Below the pieces are notes generated by a model. The model saw nothing but the letters and a program-made list of their open reading frames with translations, was not told the origin of the DNA and did no database searches. From positions 124,001 to 188,000 of the forward strand of contig NZ_JAIMJA010000003.1 of the NCBI RefSeq assembly GCF_021295315.1: a stretch of 64,000 nt of DNA. The letters are read 5' to 3'. Shown here piece after piece: positions 1 through 7,520 of the stretch. The stretch is from Motilimonas cestriensis (GTDB lineage: Bacteria; Pseudomonadota; Gammaproteobacteria; Enterobacterales; CBDFNC01). How positions within the stretch are numbered: the first letter of the stretch is position 1; the number at the start of each line of letters is the position of its first letter. The position numbers and the translations under genes are program-made.

Positions 1-1
1 C

Positions 2-696
2 GCCGCGGTTTCTTCTGTGGTCGGGACTATCATCGTGCTGGTGGCAACATCGCCCGACTTTGGTAGCTTTGTGCATAACCGTAAGCATGCCGTTATCGCT
101 GGTTTGCTTACGTTTGGCTTGGCTTATCCGGTATTGTTTCTGATGGGCGCCGTGCCCGGATCAATGACTTCAGAAGGTTCGTTACTTGGCGCAATGGCTG
201 TCATCGGTACCACTTTACCTGCGGCTATCTTGTTGGTGTTTGCTTGTATTACGGGTAATGCGGGCAACATGTTCCAAGGAACATTAGTCGTTTCAACCTT
301 GTTCGCTAAGCTAGCGAAATGGAAAATTACTGTGCTACTTGGCATTTTAGCCACCATTGTCGGCAGCATGGACATTATGGCTTGGTTTATTCCTTTCCTT
401 TCCTATTGTTTCTTGGTATTGCCACGCCACCGATTTCGGGGATTTATATAGCGGATTTCTTTATGAATCGTCGCAACGGCTACAACGAAGCCAGTTTAAA
501 TAAAGACGCAGCCATTAAACCGCTCACTTTTGTTGCTTGGGGGTTAGGTTCGTTGGTCGGCTTTTGCACCGTTAATGGTTGGTTCACTTTCACTGGTATT
601 CCATCGGTAGATTCTATCTTAGTGGCTTCTGCTGGCTATTTTCTCATCTCTAGTGTCACCGCGGCAAAGAGTAAGCAGTGTGTAAAAAGCGCTTAG
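2..696 (+). pseudogene. NCS1-family cytosine/purine permease, 3' part, frameshifted
   Basis: The frame is open from the left edge of the window, so the 5' end lies outside it. The translation resembles CodB-type nucleobase:cation symporters: a PDFGSF loop typical of NCS1 transporters, then several hydrophobic helices. The reading frame changes near 390-404, where the pentamer ttcct stands three times in tandem. Removing one copy joins the two halves as WFIPFLLFLGIATPPISG, which reads as a normal transmembrane helix, so a 5-base duplication explains the break. As written the protein ends early at 451, and the last roughly 90 residues lie in another frame. It could be a decayed gene, a slippage variant or a sequencing error. 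The family call is good; the substrate is not determined. Confidence 0.75.
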
Positions 697-720
697 TTTG
701 TTACGATTATTTGTTGCCAT

Positions 721-757
721 AAGCCCCCTTTAAGCTTGTTGAAGGGGGCTTGTTTTA
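721..757 (+). terminator. Rho-independent terminator after the permease
   Basis: A perfect 10-bp stem (aagccccctt with aagggggctt) has an 11-nt loop and is followed by gtttta. It lies 25 bases after the permease stop. Confidence 0.8.
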
Positions 758-1047
758 TGTCCAATCACCTTGCTTCCTTAGCTAACTGCACCTTGCCAAA
801 CGATTATATTTCCTTGTTTTTGGTGATGTCAGCATTGCGAATGTTCTAATGACAAATAATGAAACAAAAAACTAAACGCCAGTTTAACAAATTTTATTTA
901 TGTATTTAAAATCATGGTCTTAGGGTTTTGTTGTCTGGCTTTGGTTGTTAATGAAAAGTTAACTTGGTGCGGTGTTAAAGCCAAAAATAGTGTGACTTGA
1001 GTTGCAGTATATATAAATCCTCGTTGAGATTGGAGGTTCATTATCGC

Positions 1048-1069
1048 ATAGTGAAACCGGTTTCACTAT
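1048..1069. promoter_or_regulatory. Perfect 22-bp LacI-type operator palindrome
   Basis: The half site atagtgaaacc is followed directly by its exact reverse complement, with a central CG. LacI/GalR proteins bind symmetric sites with this central CG. The site ends 11 bases before the start codon of the first ABC transporter gene, so a bound repressor could block transcription. The only LacI-type gene in the window sits at the far end of the same locus (4906-5931) and is the obvious candidate ligand. The pairing is inferred. No second copy was noticed near the regulator gene. The preceding region (760-1047) is AT-rich with no gene seen. Confidence 0.75.
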
Positions 1070-1080
1070 GAGGGGAAGGT

Positions 1081-1746
1081 ATGTTTGATATCAGTATTAT
1101 TGCTAAATATTCAGGCGCATTTTTAGATGGGTTTGCGATTACGGCAGCGGTGAGTGTGATGTCAATCCTTGGCAGTTTTATTGTTGGTTTAGGAGTGATG
1201 TTTGCCTGTGTTAGTCAGAGCAAAGCCCTTAATAAGTTTGGCTATGGCTATATAGAATGTTTCCGCAATATTCCTTTTATTGTTCAAGTGTTCTTTGTTT
1301 TTTATGGTCTACCAGAGCTTGGTGTTTTTATTGATCCCTACACCACGGGGGTTTTAGCATTATCTGTTGCGGTGGGGGCTTATTGCGCGGATATTCTGCG
1401 CGCCAGTGTTCAGCAAGTTGATCGAGAGGTTATCGAGGCCGCTCAATCTTTTGGTCTTGAGCGCAAAACAATTTACCGCAAAATAATTCTTCCTATCGCG
1501 CTAAGAACGTCAATTAGACCCATTGGTTCGGTTTTTATTAACCTGATTTTAACGACGTCTATTTTGTCGACCGTCACCCTAAACGAGTTAACGGGCACCG
1601 CTAAGATTATTGCAGCTGAAACCTTTAGACCTTTTGAAGTGTATTTCTTTTTACTGCTGTTTTACTGCGTATTGACCTATGCCTTGTCACTAATCATTTC
1701 GGGTATTCACCGCAAACTTAACCGACAGTTTCTGGTGGGAGAATAA
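1081..1746 (+). CDS. Polar amino acid ABC transporter permease (HisM/GlnP family)
   Basis: Inner-membrane permease subunit of 221 residues, the usual size for the family, with about five hydrophobic segments. The EAA loop that contacts the ATPase is visible as EAAQSFGLERKTIYRKIILP, the hallmark of polar amino acid permeases. A purine-rich ribosome site (gaggggaagg) precedes the ATG. It is the first gene of an operon: its TAA stop overlaps the next ATG by one base. The second permease, the ATPase and a periplasmic binding protein follow, so it probably forms a heterodimeric pore. A LacI-type palindrome just upstream suggests substrate-controlled expression. The exact substrate cannot be read from the permease. 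Confidence 0.88.
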   Translation: MFDISIIAKYSGAFLDGFAITAAVSVMSILGSFIVGLGVMFACVSQSKALNKFGYGYIECFRNIPFIVQVFFVFYGLPELGVFIDPYTTGVLALSVAVGAYCADILRASVQQVDREVIEAAQSFGLERKTIYRKIILPIALRTSIRPIGSVFINLILTTSILSTVTLNELTGTAKIIAAETFRPFEVYFFLLLFYCVLTYALSLIISGIHRKLNRQFLVGE

Positions 1747-2420
1747 TGATGTCTAACCATGAATTTGTTCCGTACGACATACTTGTGTTACTGAGTGGTA
1801 TTTCTGTTTCCTTGTACGTGTTTATTATTTCAACCGTATTGGGCTGCGCGATGGGCATTGCACTAGCACTTACTCGGCACTACCGGTTTCCAGTGTTAAG
1901 CCAAGCCTCAACCTTTACCAGCGAATTTTTGAAAAATTCTCCGGTACTGGTACAGCTGTTTCTTATTTACTTTGGCTTACCTATTTTTCTCGGCATTAAC
2001 CTCACAGCTACCGAAGCCGCTGTGATTACCTTAACCGGTAATACTGCCGCTTTTGTGTCGGTGATTGTTGTTTCAGCAATTGCCTCTATTGATAAAGGCC
2101 AGATTGAATCTGCCAGAAGCTTTGGTTTGTCAGAAGTTAAGATCCTAAGCAAGATTATTACCCCTCAAGCCCTGCTGGTGGCCATTGCGCCTTTGATTGG
2201 CTTAGCGGTGAATCAATTGCAGGTGACTTCACTGATCTCGGTTATTGGGGTGATGGATATTACTAAGGTTGGCCAAATATTGAATCAGCGTACTTGGCAG
2301 CCCTTTGTGGTCTGGCCCGTCATTGGGATGACGTATTTCTTATTATCTTTCTTACTTGCCAAGGTGGGTAAGCGCATTGAGAACAAGCTAAAACAGCATC
2401 AGCACTGGGAAAATATCTAA
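1746..2420 (+). CDS. Polar amino acid ABC transporter permease, second subunit
   Basis: Second permease of the system (224 residues, several membrane helices). Its EAA-type loop reads ESARSFGLSEVKILSKIITP. It starts on the ATG that overlaps the stop of the preceding permease, which points to translational coupling and a heterodimeric channel. The ATPase gene begins 9 bases after its stop. Two permeases with one ATPase and one binding protein is the standard His/Gln/Glu-type layout. Confidence 0.88.
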   Translation: MMSNHEFVPYDILVLLSGISVSLYVFIISTVLGCAMGIALALTRHYRFPVLSQASTFTSEFLKNSPVLVQLFLIYFGLPIFLGINLTATEAAVITLTGNTAAFVSVIVVSAIASIDKGQIESARSFGLSEVKILSKIITPQALLVAIAPLIGLAVNQLQVTSLISVIGVMDITKVGQILNQRTWQPFVVWPVIGMTYFLLSFLLAKVGKRIENKLKQHQHWENI

Positions 2421-2429
2421 GGGTTTATC

Positions 2430-3164
2430 ATGATTAAAATTGAAAATGTAGAGAAGAGCTTCGGTGAGCTTGATATTCTGAAAGGTGTTTCACTGACCAT
2501 TAATAAAGGCGATGTGGTCTCTATTTTAGGTGCGAGCGGCTCTGGAAAATCGACACTGGTTCGCTGTATCAATGGGCTAGAAAAAATCCAAGCTGGCACC
2601 ATTCTGGTTAATGAACTCAGTGTGAGTGATAAAAAAGATCTCTCCAATATTCGTAAAAATGTATCGACGGTTTTTCAACACTTTAACTTATATCCTCACC
2701 TTTCTATTATCGACAATATCACGCTGGCACCCATCGAAGTGCTTGGTCAGTCGAAAGAAAAAGCGACCAGTAAGGCATTAGAGCTACTGCAAGTGGTCGA
2801 TCTTATGGACAAGGCCAACGCGTTTCCGGCGCAATTATCGGGTGGTCAAAAACAGCGTATCGGCATTTGCCGCGCCCTCGCGATGGAGCCGGAATATTTG
2901 TTACTTGATGAAGTCACCAGTGCGTTAGACCCCGAAATGACATCAGAAGTACTGGATGTGTTGGCTGAGTTGGCACGAACGGGGACCACCTTAATTTTTG
3001 TTACACATGAAATTGCATTCGCCAAAAAGATTTCAAATCGCATTGTTTTTCTTGATGAAGGCAAAGTAAGAGCCGACCTCGATAAAGACAATTTCTTTTC
3101 AGCTACGGGTGGTAAGAAAGATCCACGCATCGCTCGATTTTTAGAAAAAATGGACAGTAAATAA
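2430..3164 (+). CDS. Polar amino acid ABC transporter ATP-binding protein (GlnQ family)
   Basis: Cytoplasmic ATPase of 244 residues that powers the two permeases upstream. All motifs are present: Walker A GASGSGKST near residues 34-42, the Q loop in VSTVFQHFNLYPHL, the signature LSGGQKQRIGICRALA, Walker B LLLDEVTSALDPE, and the switch histidine in FVTHE. The HFNLYPH stretch after the Q loop is typical of the GlnQ/HisP subfamily. The last codon overlaps the start of the downstream hydrolase by one base, so the hydrolase is part of the same operon. Confidence 0.92.
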   Translation: MIKIENVEKSFGELDILKGVSLTINKGDVVSILGASGSGKSTLVRCINGLEKIQAGTILVNELSVSDKKDLSNIRKNVSTVFQHFNLYPHLSIIDNITLAPIEVLGQSKEKATSKALELLQVVDLMDKANAFPAQLSGGQKQRIGICRALAMEPEYLLLDEVTSALDPEMTSEVLDVLAELARTGTTLIFVTHEIAFAKKISNRIVFLDEGKVRADLDKDNFFSATGGKKDPRIARFLEKMDSK

Positions 3165-4078
3165 TGATAGTTCTTTCCAATTCAGAAGCTTGGCCAGGTA
3201 TTGATGAAACAGCAACCATGCTGGACGACGGCGCAAATGGCTTAGACGCCATTATTCATGGCATTGAGAAAGTGGAGGCAGAACCTCGCATTCGCAGTGT
3301 GGGTTACGGCGGTTGGCCGAATTTGTTGGGAGAAATGGAGTTTGATGGTGCCGTGATGGACGGCGACTCTCGATTAACTGGCGCGGTGGGAGCGGTGAAA
3401 GATCACTTTCATGTTACCCGTATTGCAAGAAAGGTTATGGAGCAGCTAAACCATGAAATTCTAGTGGGTGAAGGAGCCACGCGCTTTGCTTATGAAATGG
3501 GATTTCGTTGTGACAATCCATTATTAGATGACTCAAAAGCGGTGTGGTGGAAAAAGTTACAGGAGATCACTGGTGAAGCATCGCCTGATTTATCGAGTTG
3601 CGACTTAGCGCCGCTGAATACCATGATTACTGATCCTGAAAAAGTACGAGATACCACGGTGTTTCTAACCAAAGACAGTAACGACAGTATCTATTCGGCG
3701 ACGAGCACCTCGGGCTGGGCATGGAAATATCCGGGTCGATTAGGTGATTCACCGATCGCTGGGGCGGGGTTTTATGCTGACAGTCGATATGGCGCAGCGG
3801 CTTGTACACACACGGGTGAAATGACTATACGGGCTAATACCTCTTACTCCATTGTGATGGCGATGCGCTTGGGTTATTCACTGCAACAGGCGGTTGATCT
3901 GGCCATTGCCGAGTTGGTTTCGCTAAAAGGCGGGTTTTTAGGTGGCGTGGTTATCCATGCTATTGATAACAAAGATAATCACCGAGTAGTCAATGTTGGC
4001 TGCGAAGGCGATATAAAATACTGGTTGTATAAATCCGGTATGGAAAAGCCGCAAGAGTGCATTGCGGAAAAGTACTAA
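3164..4078 (+). CDS. N4-glycosylasparaginase / isoaspartyl peptidase family Ntn-hydrolase
   Basis: A 304-residue protein matching the glycosylasparaginase (T2) family of N-terminal-nucleophile hydrolases, which self-cleave before a Thr and hydrolyse GlcNAc-Asn, asparagine or isoaspartyl peptides. Visible marks are GYGGWPN near residue 47, the predicted nucleophile Thr164 in DTTVF, ATSTSGW 16-21 residues later, then GRLGDSPIAGAGFYAD at 191-206. In known glycosylasparaginases this spacing and the GRxGDSPIPGAGxYAD motif line up with the catalytic Thr. The usual Gly after the nucleophile is not conserved here (DTTVF rather than DTIGM). No signal peptide, so cytoplasmic. It sits between the ABC ATPase and binding-protein genes, which suggests that it cleaves the imported compound. 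GlcNAc-Asn is a plausible substrate (inferred). Confidence 0.82.
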   Translation: MIVLSNSEAWPGIDETATMLDDGANGLDAIIHGIEKVEAEPRIRSVGYGGWPNLLGEMEFDGAVMDGDSRLTGAVGAVKDHFHVTRIARKVMEQLNHEILVGEGATRFAYEMGFRCDNPLLDDSKAVWWKKLQEITGEASPDLSSCDLAPLNTMITDPEKVRDTTVFLTKDSNDSIYSATSTSGWAWKYPGRLGDSPIAGAGFYADSRYGAAACTHTGEMTIRANTSYSIVMAMRLGYSLQQAVDLAIAELVSLKGGFLGGVVIHAIDNKDNHRVVNVGCEGDIKYWLYKSGMEKPQECIAEKY

Positions 4079-4100
4079 AACGCGAATAAAGGACGAGAAC

Positions 4101-4895
4101 ATGAAATTAAAATTTGTTGTAGCCACATTATTATCTGGATTTATCGCATTGGGATCTTCTTCAGCGATGGCCGGTAAACTGGAAGATATTAGAAAACAAG
4201 GGTTTATTAGAATTGGCGTGTCCCTTGGTGGAGAGCCCATTGGGTTTCGCGATGCTAAAAATCAGCCTGCAGGATATGATGTTGATCTGGCTTACCGCTT
4301 GGCCGAAAAGCTGGGTGTTGAGCCTAAGTTTACGGACGTGCACGGTGACGCTCGTGTTTCCATGCTGTTTTCGGATCAACTTGATGCGGTTATCGGTAAT
4401 ATGTCAGCCACCTTAGAGCGAGCTAAGTCAGTTAACTTTTCAATCCCTTACGCGCGGGCAGGGCTACGTGTTATTCACCAAAGCAATGCCAAAATAACTT
4501 CGCTGGCTGACTTGGCGGGTAAAAAGGTAGTGGTTGGTCGTGGCTCAACAGGTGAAGCCTTCCTTAAGCGTGAAGTGCCCGAAGCCGAGTTGGTTTATAC
4601 CGATAATTTTGCACCAGATGGCATATTACTACTACGCCAAGGTCGAGTTGACGCCGGTATTGAAGATAGCTCATTGGTTGACTATTTGGCGACCCAAACC
4701 GATCGCTTAGTCACCCTTCCGGGTTTGCATTCTAATGACCCGATTGGGGTTGGCATTAAGAAAGGAGATGCTGAGTTTTTGCGCTGGATGGATATGTTTG
4801 TGTCTGAATACATTAGCTCTGGTGATTATGAAGCATCATATAAAAAATGGTGGGGAGCCGAGGCTAACCCACCAACGCTAAAGCCGATATGGTAA
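4101..4895 (+). CDS. Periplasmic amino acid-binding protein of the ABC transporter
   Basis: Substrate-binding protein of SBP family 3 (264 residues). The start at 4101 is chosen because AAAGGA lies just upstream and the protein then begins with a clean signal peptide (MKLKFVVATLL... cleaved after AMA, about residue 24). An earlier in-frame start would lie inside the preceding gene. The mature part opens with LEDIRKQGFIRIGV and has GYDVDLAYRLAEKLG and DAVIGNMSATLERAKSVNFS, typical of polar amino acid binding proteins. It is the last gene of the operon and captures the ligand for the two permeases. The convergent LacI-type gene begins 10 bases further on. Confidence 0.9.
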   Translation: MKLKFVVATLLSGFIALGSSSAMAGKLEDIRKQGFIRIGVSLGGEPIGFRDAKNQPAGYDVDLAYRLAEKLGVEPKFTDVHGDARVSMLFSDQLDAVIGNMSATLERAKSVNFSIPYARAGLRVIHQSNAKITSLADLAGKKVVVGRGSTGEAFLKREVPEAELVYTDNFAPDGILLLRQGRVDAGIEDSSLVDYLATQTDRLVTLPGLHSNDPIGVGIKKGDAEFLRWMDMFVSEYISSGDYEASYKKWWGAEANPPTLKPIW

Positions 4896-4905
4896 TCAGC
4901 CTTAA

Positions 4906-5931
4906 CTAAGGTGTGTTTAAGTAAAATTGTGTATCGATAATTAAATGGCTTTCCTTGGTGGGAAGCCGTTTCTCGTTGTGCTCATTTGCAACCGACAAGT
5001 CATTAGATTGCGCTTGTTTTACCAAGGTGATTATCGACTGCACGAAATCGTGTTTATCAAAACCTATGGTTGAAAATTGATAGCATCCACGACGAGAAAA
5101 CTCTGTGTTATCAAAGCCAAAAATATGCGATGAGTACTTAGTTACTCCATTGGCTTGGCAATAATCGACCGCTGCCATCGCCATCGAGTCAGAAGTGCAA
5201 AAAATACCTAACTCATCGCTCATATCAATGTTGGCCGCGGTTAAATACGCCAAGGCTTCATCATAGGAATAATCACAAAAAACGCTCGACTCTAGTTTGA
5301 TATTCGCTTGGGCTAAATGAGTTAAGTAATGCTCGACTCGTTGCTCTTCATTCACTGATGACTGACGGCCAGCGATCAAAACGGCTCGCTTTATGCCAAT
5401 ACGCTGGGCATAGGCGATGGCGTCTTTAATGCCGAGCGCCTCGTTTACCTTAACCGAGTACCCTCGGTCTTGGCTTTTACCATTAAGCATGATCACATTG
5501 TGGGTATAAAACAGTGACTCGGCCAGCTGAGGTTCAATTAGGTCGGACAAAACTAAAGCGGCATCCACTCGTTGTATAAACGCATTTTTTTGTAGCTGAT
5601 CAATGTCTTGTAACGACTTTAAACGCACAAATAGTGCTTGCTTACCAATCGACTGGATCCCTTGAATAAGGGAGTCAAATAAGGTCAAATCACTCACGTT
5701 TGAGATATGGTTTATCACAATCGCAACCAGCCCCGTTTCTTGATTAGCAAGGCTTTGAGCAAAAGGATTAGCAACATACCCCAGTAACTCTGCCGCTTGG
5801 CACACTCGCGCTTTTTTGTCGGCAGAAATGGGCCTATTTTTACCCGAAAGAGCTCTTGAGGCCACGGCCTTTGACACGCCTGCAAGCTCTGCAACATCAG
5901 AGAGGGTGGCGGGAGTATTTTTCTTCATCAT
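4906..5931 (-). CDS. LacI/GalR-family transcriptional regulator
   Basis: A 341-residue regulator. The N-terminal helix-turn-helix and hinge read ATLSDVAELAGVSKAVASRA, followed by a sugar-binding-protein-like effector domain beginning about residue 65 (TGLVAIVINHISN). A good ribosome site (aaagga) lies about 7 bases upstream of the start. It is transcribed towards the ABC/glycosylasparaginase operon. The perfect palindrome with a CG centre ahead of that operon is the expected target type, so it is likely the local repressor. LacI proteins usually sense sugars or nucleosides, which fits a glycosylated amino acid better than a free amino acid. The effector is unknown. Confidence 0.88.
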   Translation of the reverse strand: MMKKNTPATLSDVAELAGVSKAVASRALSGKNRPISADKKARVCQAAELLGYVANPFAQSLANQETGLVAIVINHISNVSDLTLFDSLIQGIQSIGKQALFVRLKSLQDIDQLQKNAFIQRVDAALVLSDLIEPQLAESLFYTHNVIMLNGKSQDRGYSVKVNEALGIKDAIAYAQRIGIKRAVLIAGRQSSVNEEQRVEHYLTHLAQANIKLESSVFCDYSYDEALAYLTAANIDMSDELGIFCTSDSMAMAAVDYCQANGVTKYSSHIFGFDNTEFSRRGCYQFSTIGFDKHDFVQSIITLVKQAQSNDLSVANEHNEKRLPTKESHLIIDTQFYLNTP

Positions 5932-6435
5932 TGCGTGTCCTTTGCGCCTTGATCATCCATGCTGCTGTTACTTATCATTTGTTTATTGTTATGCTTCAGC
6001 ACGAATATATCTCATTGTGGCTGATACCATAGACATTAATGACAGCAGTATACCATTGAGTGATAACAACGCTTATTCGTCAACCAAAAATTATGCCGAA
6101 TCCTAAGTATTAGATGATTTTTAGTATTAACTAGCCGTTTATTAATGGCCTCTGGCTTGGTTAAAGCCGATAAACAGGCTTCTCTGATTGATTAGCTCTG
6201 AAATTGAGGTTAGGAAGATTTACCCTTGTAAATAATTGATATTGTAGCTTTTAACCGAGTAGAATGCTTTTCCTCAGCCTTTGTGCTTGGGTGTTAGTAA
6301 TACCGTTGAAAGGTACATGGCAAACAATGCTCAAAGGGTGTGGCTGATAAGGCGAAGAAAGCAGCCTTAGAGCGGCGAATAGAACAGATATAATGACGTA
6401 GCAGCAAAGGCTAAAATAGCGCAGAGTGAGTCAAC
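5932..6435. other. Intergenic region, no gene seen
   Basis: About 500 AT-rich bases between the divergent lacI-type gene and the SEC-C gene. It should hold both promoters, but no confident -35/-10 pair was identified. No second copy of the 22-bp palindrome was seen. The only short hairpin noticed (ggctt-ggtt-aaagcc near 6150) is too weak to call. Confidence 0.5.
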
Positions 6436-7434
6436 ATGAAGATAAGTCGAAACGATCTTTGCCCATGCGGCAGTAGTAAAAAATATAAACGTTGTTGTAT
6501 GAATAGCGTAGCAAAACAACAGGCCGGCGTGTTTGATGACATTGCGCAAACCGTGGCAATGAATCCGAACCTTACTCTTGATGAGTTAAACCTAGTCGCG
6601 CAGCGCAAAATGGAACAAAGGAACAATCAACCCCATGCCGATTTTTGTGGTCTCTCACCCACACAAATGGCCAATTGGTTATATGCCCCGTTTAATGAAT
6701 TGGCTGGGGTGACGATTAACACACCACCAGACTTATCCTCTAGCCCTGTGATGCGTTATTTAGCGCTAATGTTAGATGAAGCAATGCAACAAGATGGCTC
6801 ATTTAAAGCGACCACCAAGGGTAATTTACCCGCAAAGCTGGTTAAGCAAGCCAGTGGTTTATTGCCTGAGTTTGCCGTCGCAGAGTATGAACTGGAGCCC
6901 AGTATTAGCGACTATATGGGCAGTAATGAGGACAAATTTAACGCCCTGCATTACACGCGAATACTGGCCGAGATAGCCGGTATAATTTACCGCCGTAGTG
7001 GCCGTTTTCATATTAAAAAAACCACGCAAACGCAGTATCAACGTCATGGTCTCAATGTCTTCTTCAAGCCGATGCTTGAAGCGGCCATTACGCAGTATAA
7101 CTGGGGTTACCTCGATAGCTGGCAGGAAGATGTTGATTTACGAACCTTCTGGGTATTTATGTTGTGGCGACTGCAAAGCCATGGTGTTATTGATCAGTTG
7201 ATGGAAGAGGTATACGTTGCATTTCCTGATCTTGTGCGGCTGTTCCCTAGTGATGCTTATACAACGTCGTCACAGCACCTTTGCGCGCGGATTGAAGCCC
7301 GCTTTATTGAACGTTTTTTACAGTTTTGGGGATTTATCACTGTTAACCCGAAGCGCTATTCAGGCACCAAGCGCATAGCAAGAAAGGTAGCTATTCAGCC
7401 GCTGCTGACGCAGACGTTTGAGTTTAGTATTTAG
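6436..7434 (+). CDS. SEC-C motif protein of unknown function
   Basis: A 332-residue protein that opens with the zinc-binding SEC-C motif (CPCGSSKKYKRCC at residues 9-21), as found at the C-terminus of SecA and in many small proteins. The rest is not recognised. It is soluble, with no signal peptide or membrane segment, and shows a Trp/Tyr-rich central part (NWGYLDSWQEDVDLRTFWVF). It faces the nuclease-helicase gene convergently with an 86-base gap in which nothing was found. SEC-C motifs often bind ribosomes or proteins, but a role here would be guesswork. Confidence 0.7.
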   Translation: MKISRNDLCPCGSSKKYKRCCMNSVAKQQAGVFDDIAQTVAMNPNLTLDELNLVAQRKMEQRNNQPHADFCGLSPTQMANWLYAPFNELAGVTINTPPDLSSSPVMRYLALMLDEAMQQDGSFKATTKGNLPAKLVKQASGLLPEFAVAEYELEPSISDYMGSNEDKFNALHYTRILAEIAGIIYRRSGRFHIKKTTQTQYQRHGLNVFFKPMLEAAITQYNWGYLDSWQEDVDLRTFWVFMLWRLQSHGVIDQLMEEVYVAFPDLVRLFPSDAYTTSSQHLCARIEARFIERFLQFWGFITVNPKRYSGTKRIARKVAIQPLLTQTFEFSI

Positions 7435-7520
7435 CAGCAATGCGTGAGCGTTGAGTGGGTGTTGAGGTGGATTAATCGTTGAAGTGAGGCGCGGTTGCAG
7501 CAAACAGTGCCTCTCCTTTC

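Noticed and set aside
961-1020. Candidate -35/-10 pair for the amino acid ABC operon (ttgagt and tataaa)
   Set aside because: The spacing is only 9 bases; a TATA-rich stretch alone is not enough to call a promoter.
5816-6106. A 96-residue frame opposite the lacI-type gene
   Set aside because: It overlaps the start of a well-supported gene on the other strand, has no ribosome site and no recognisable domain.
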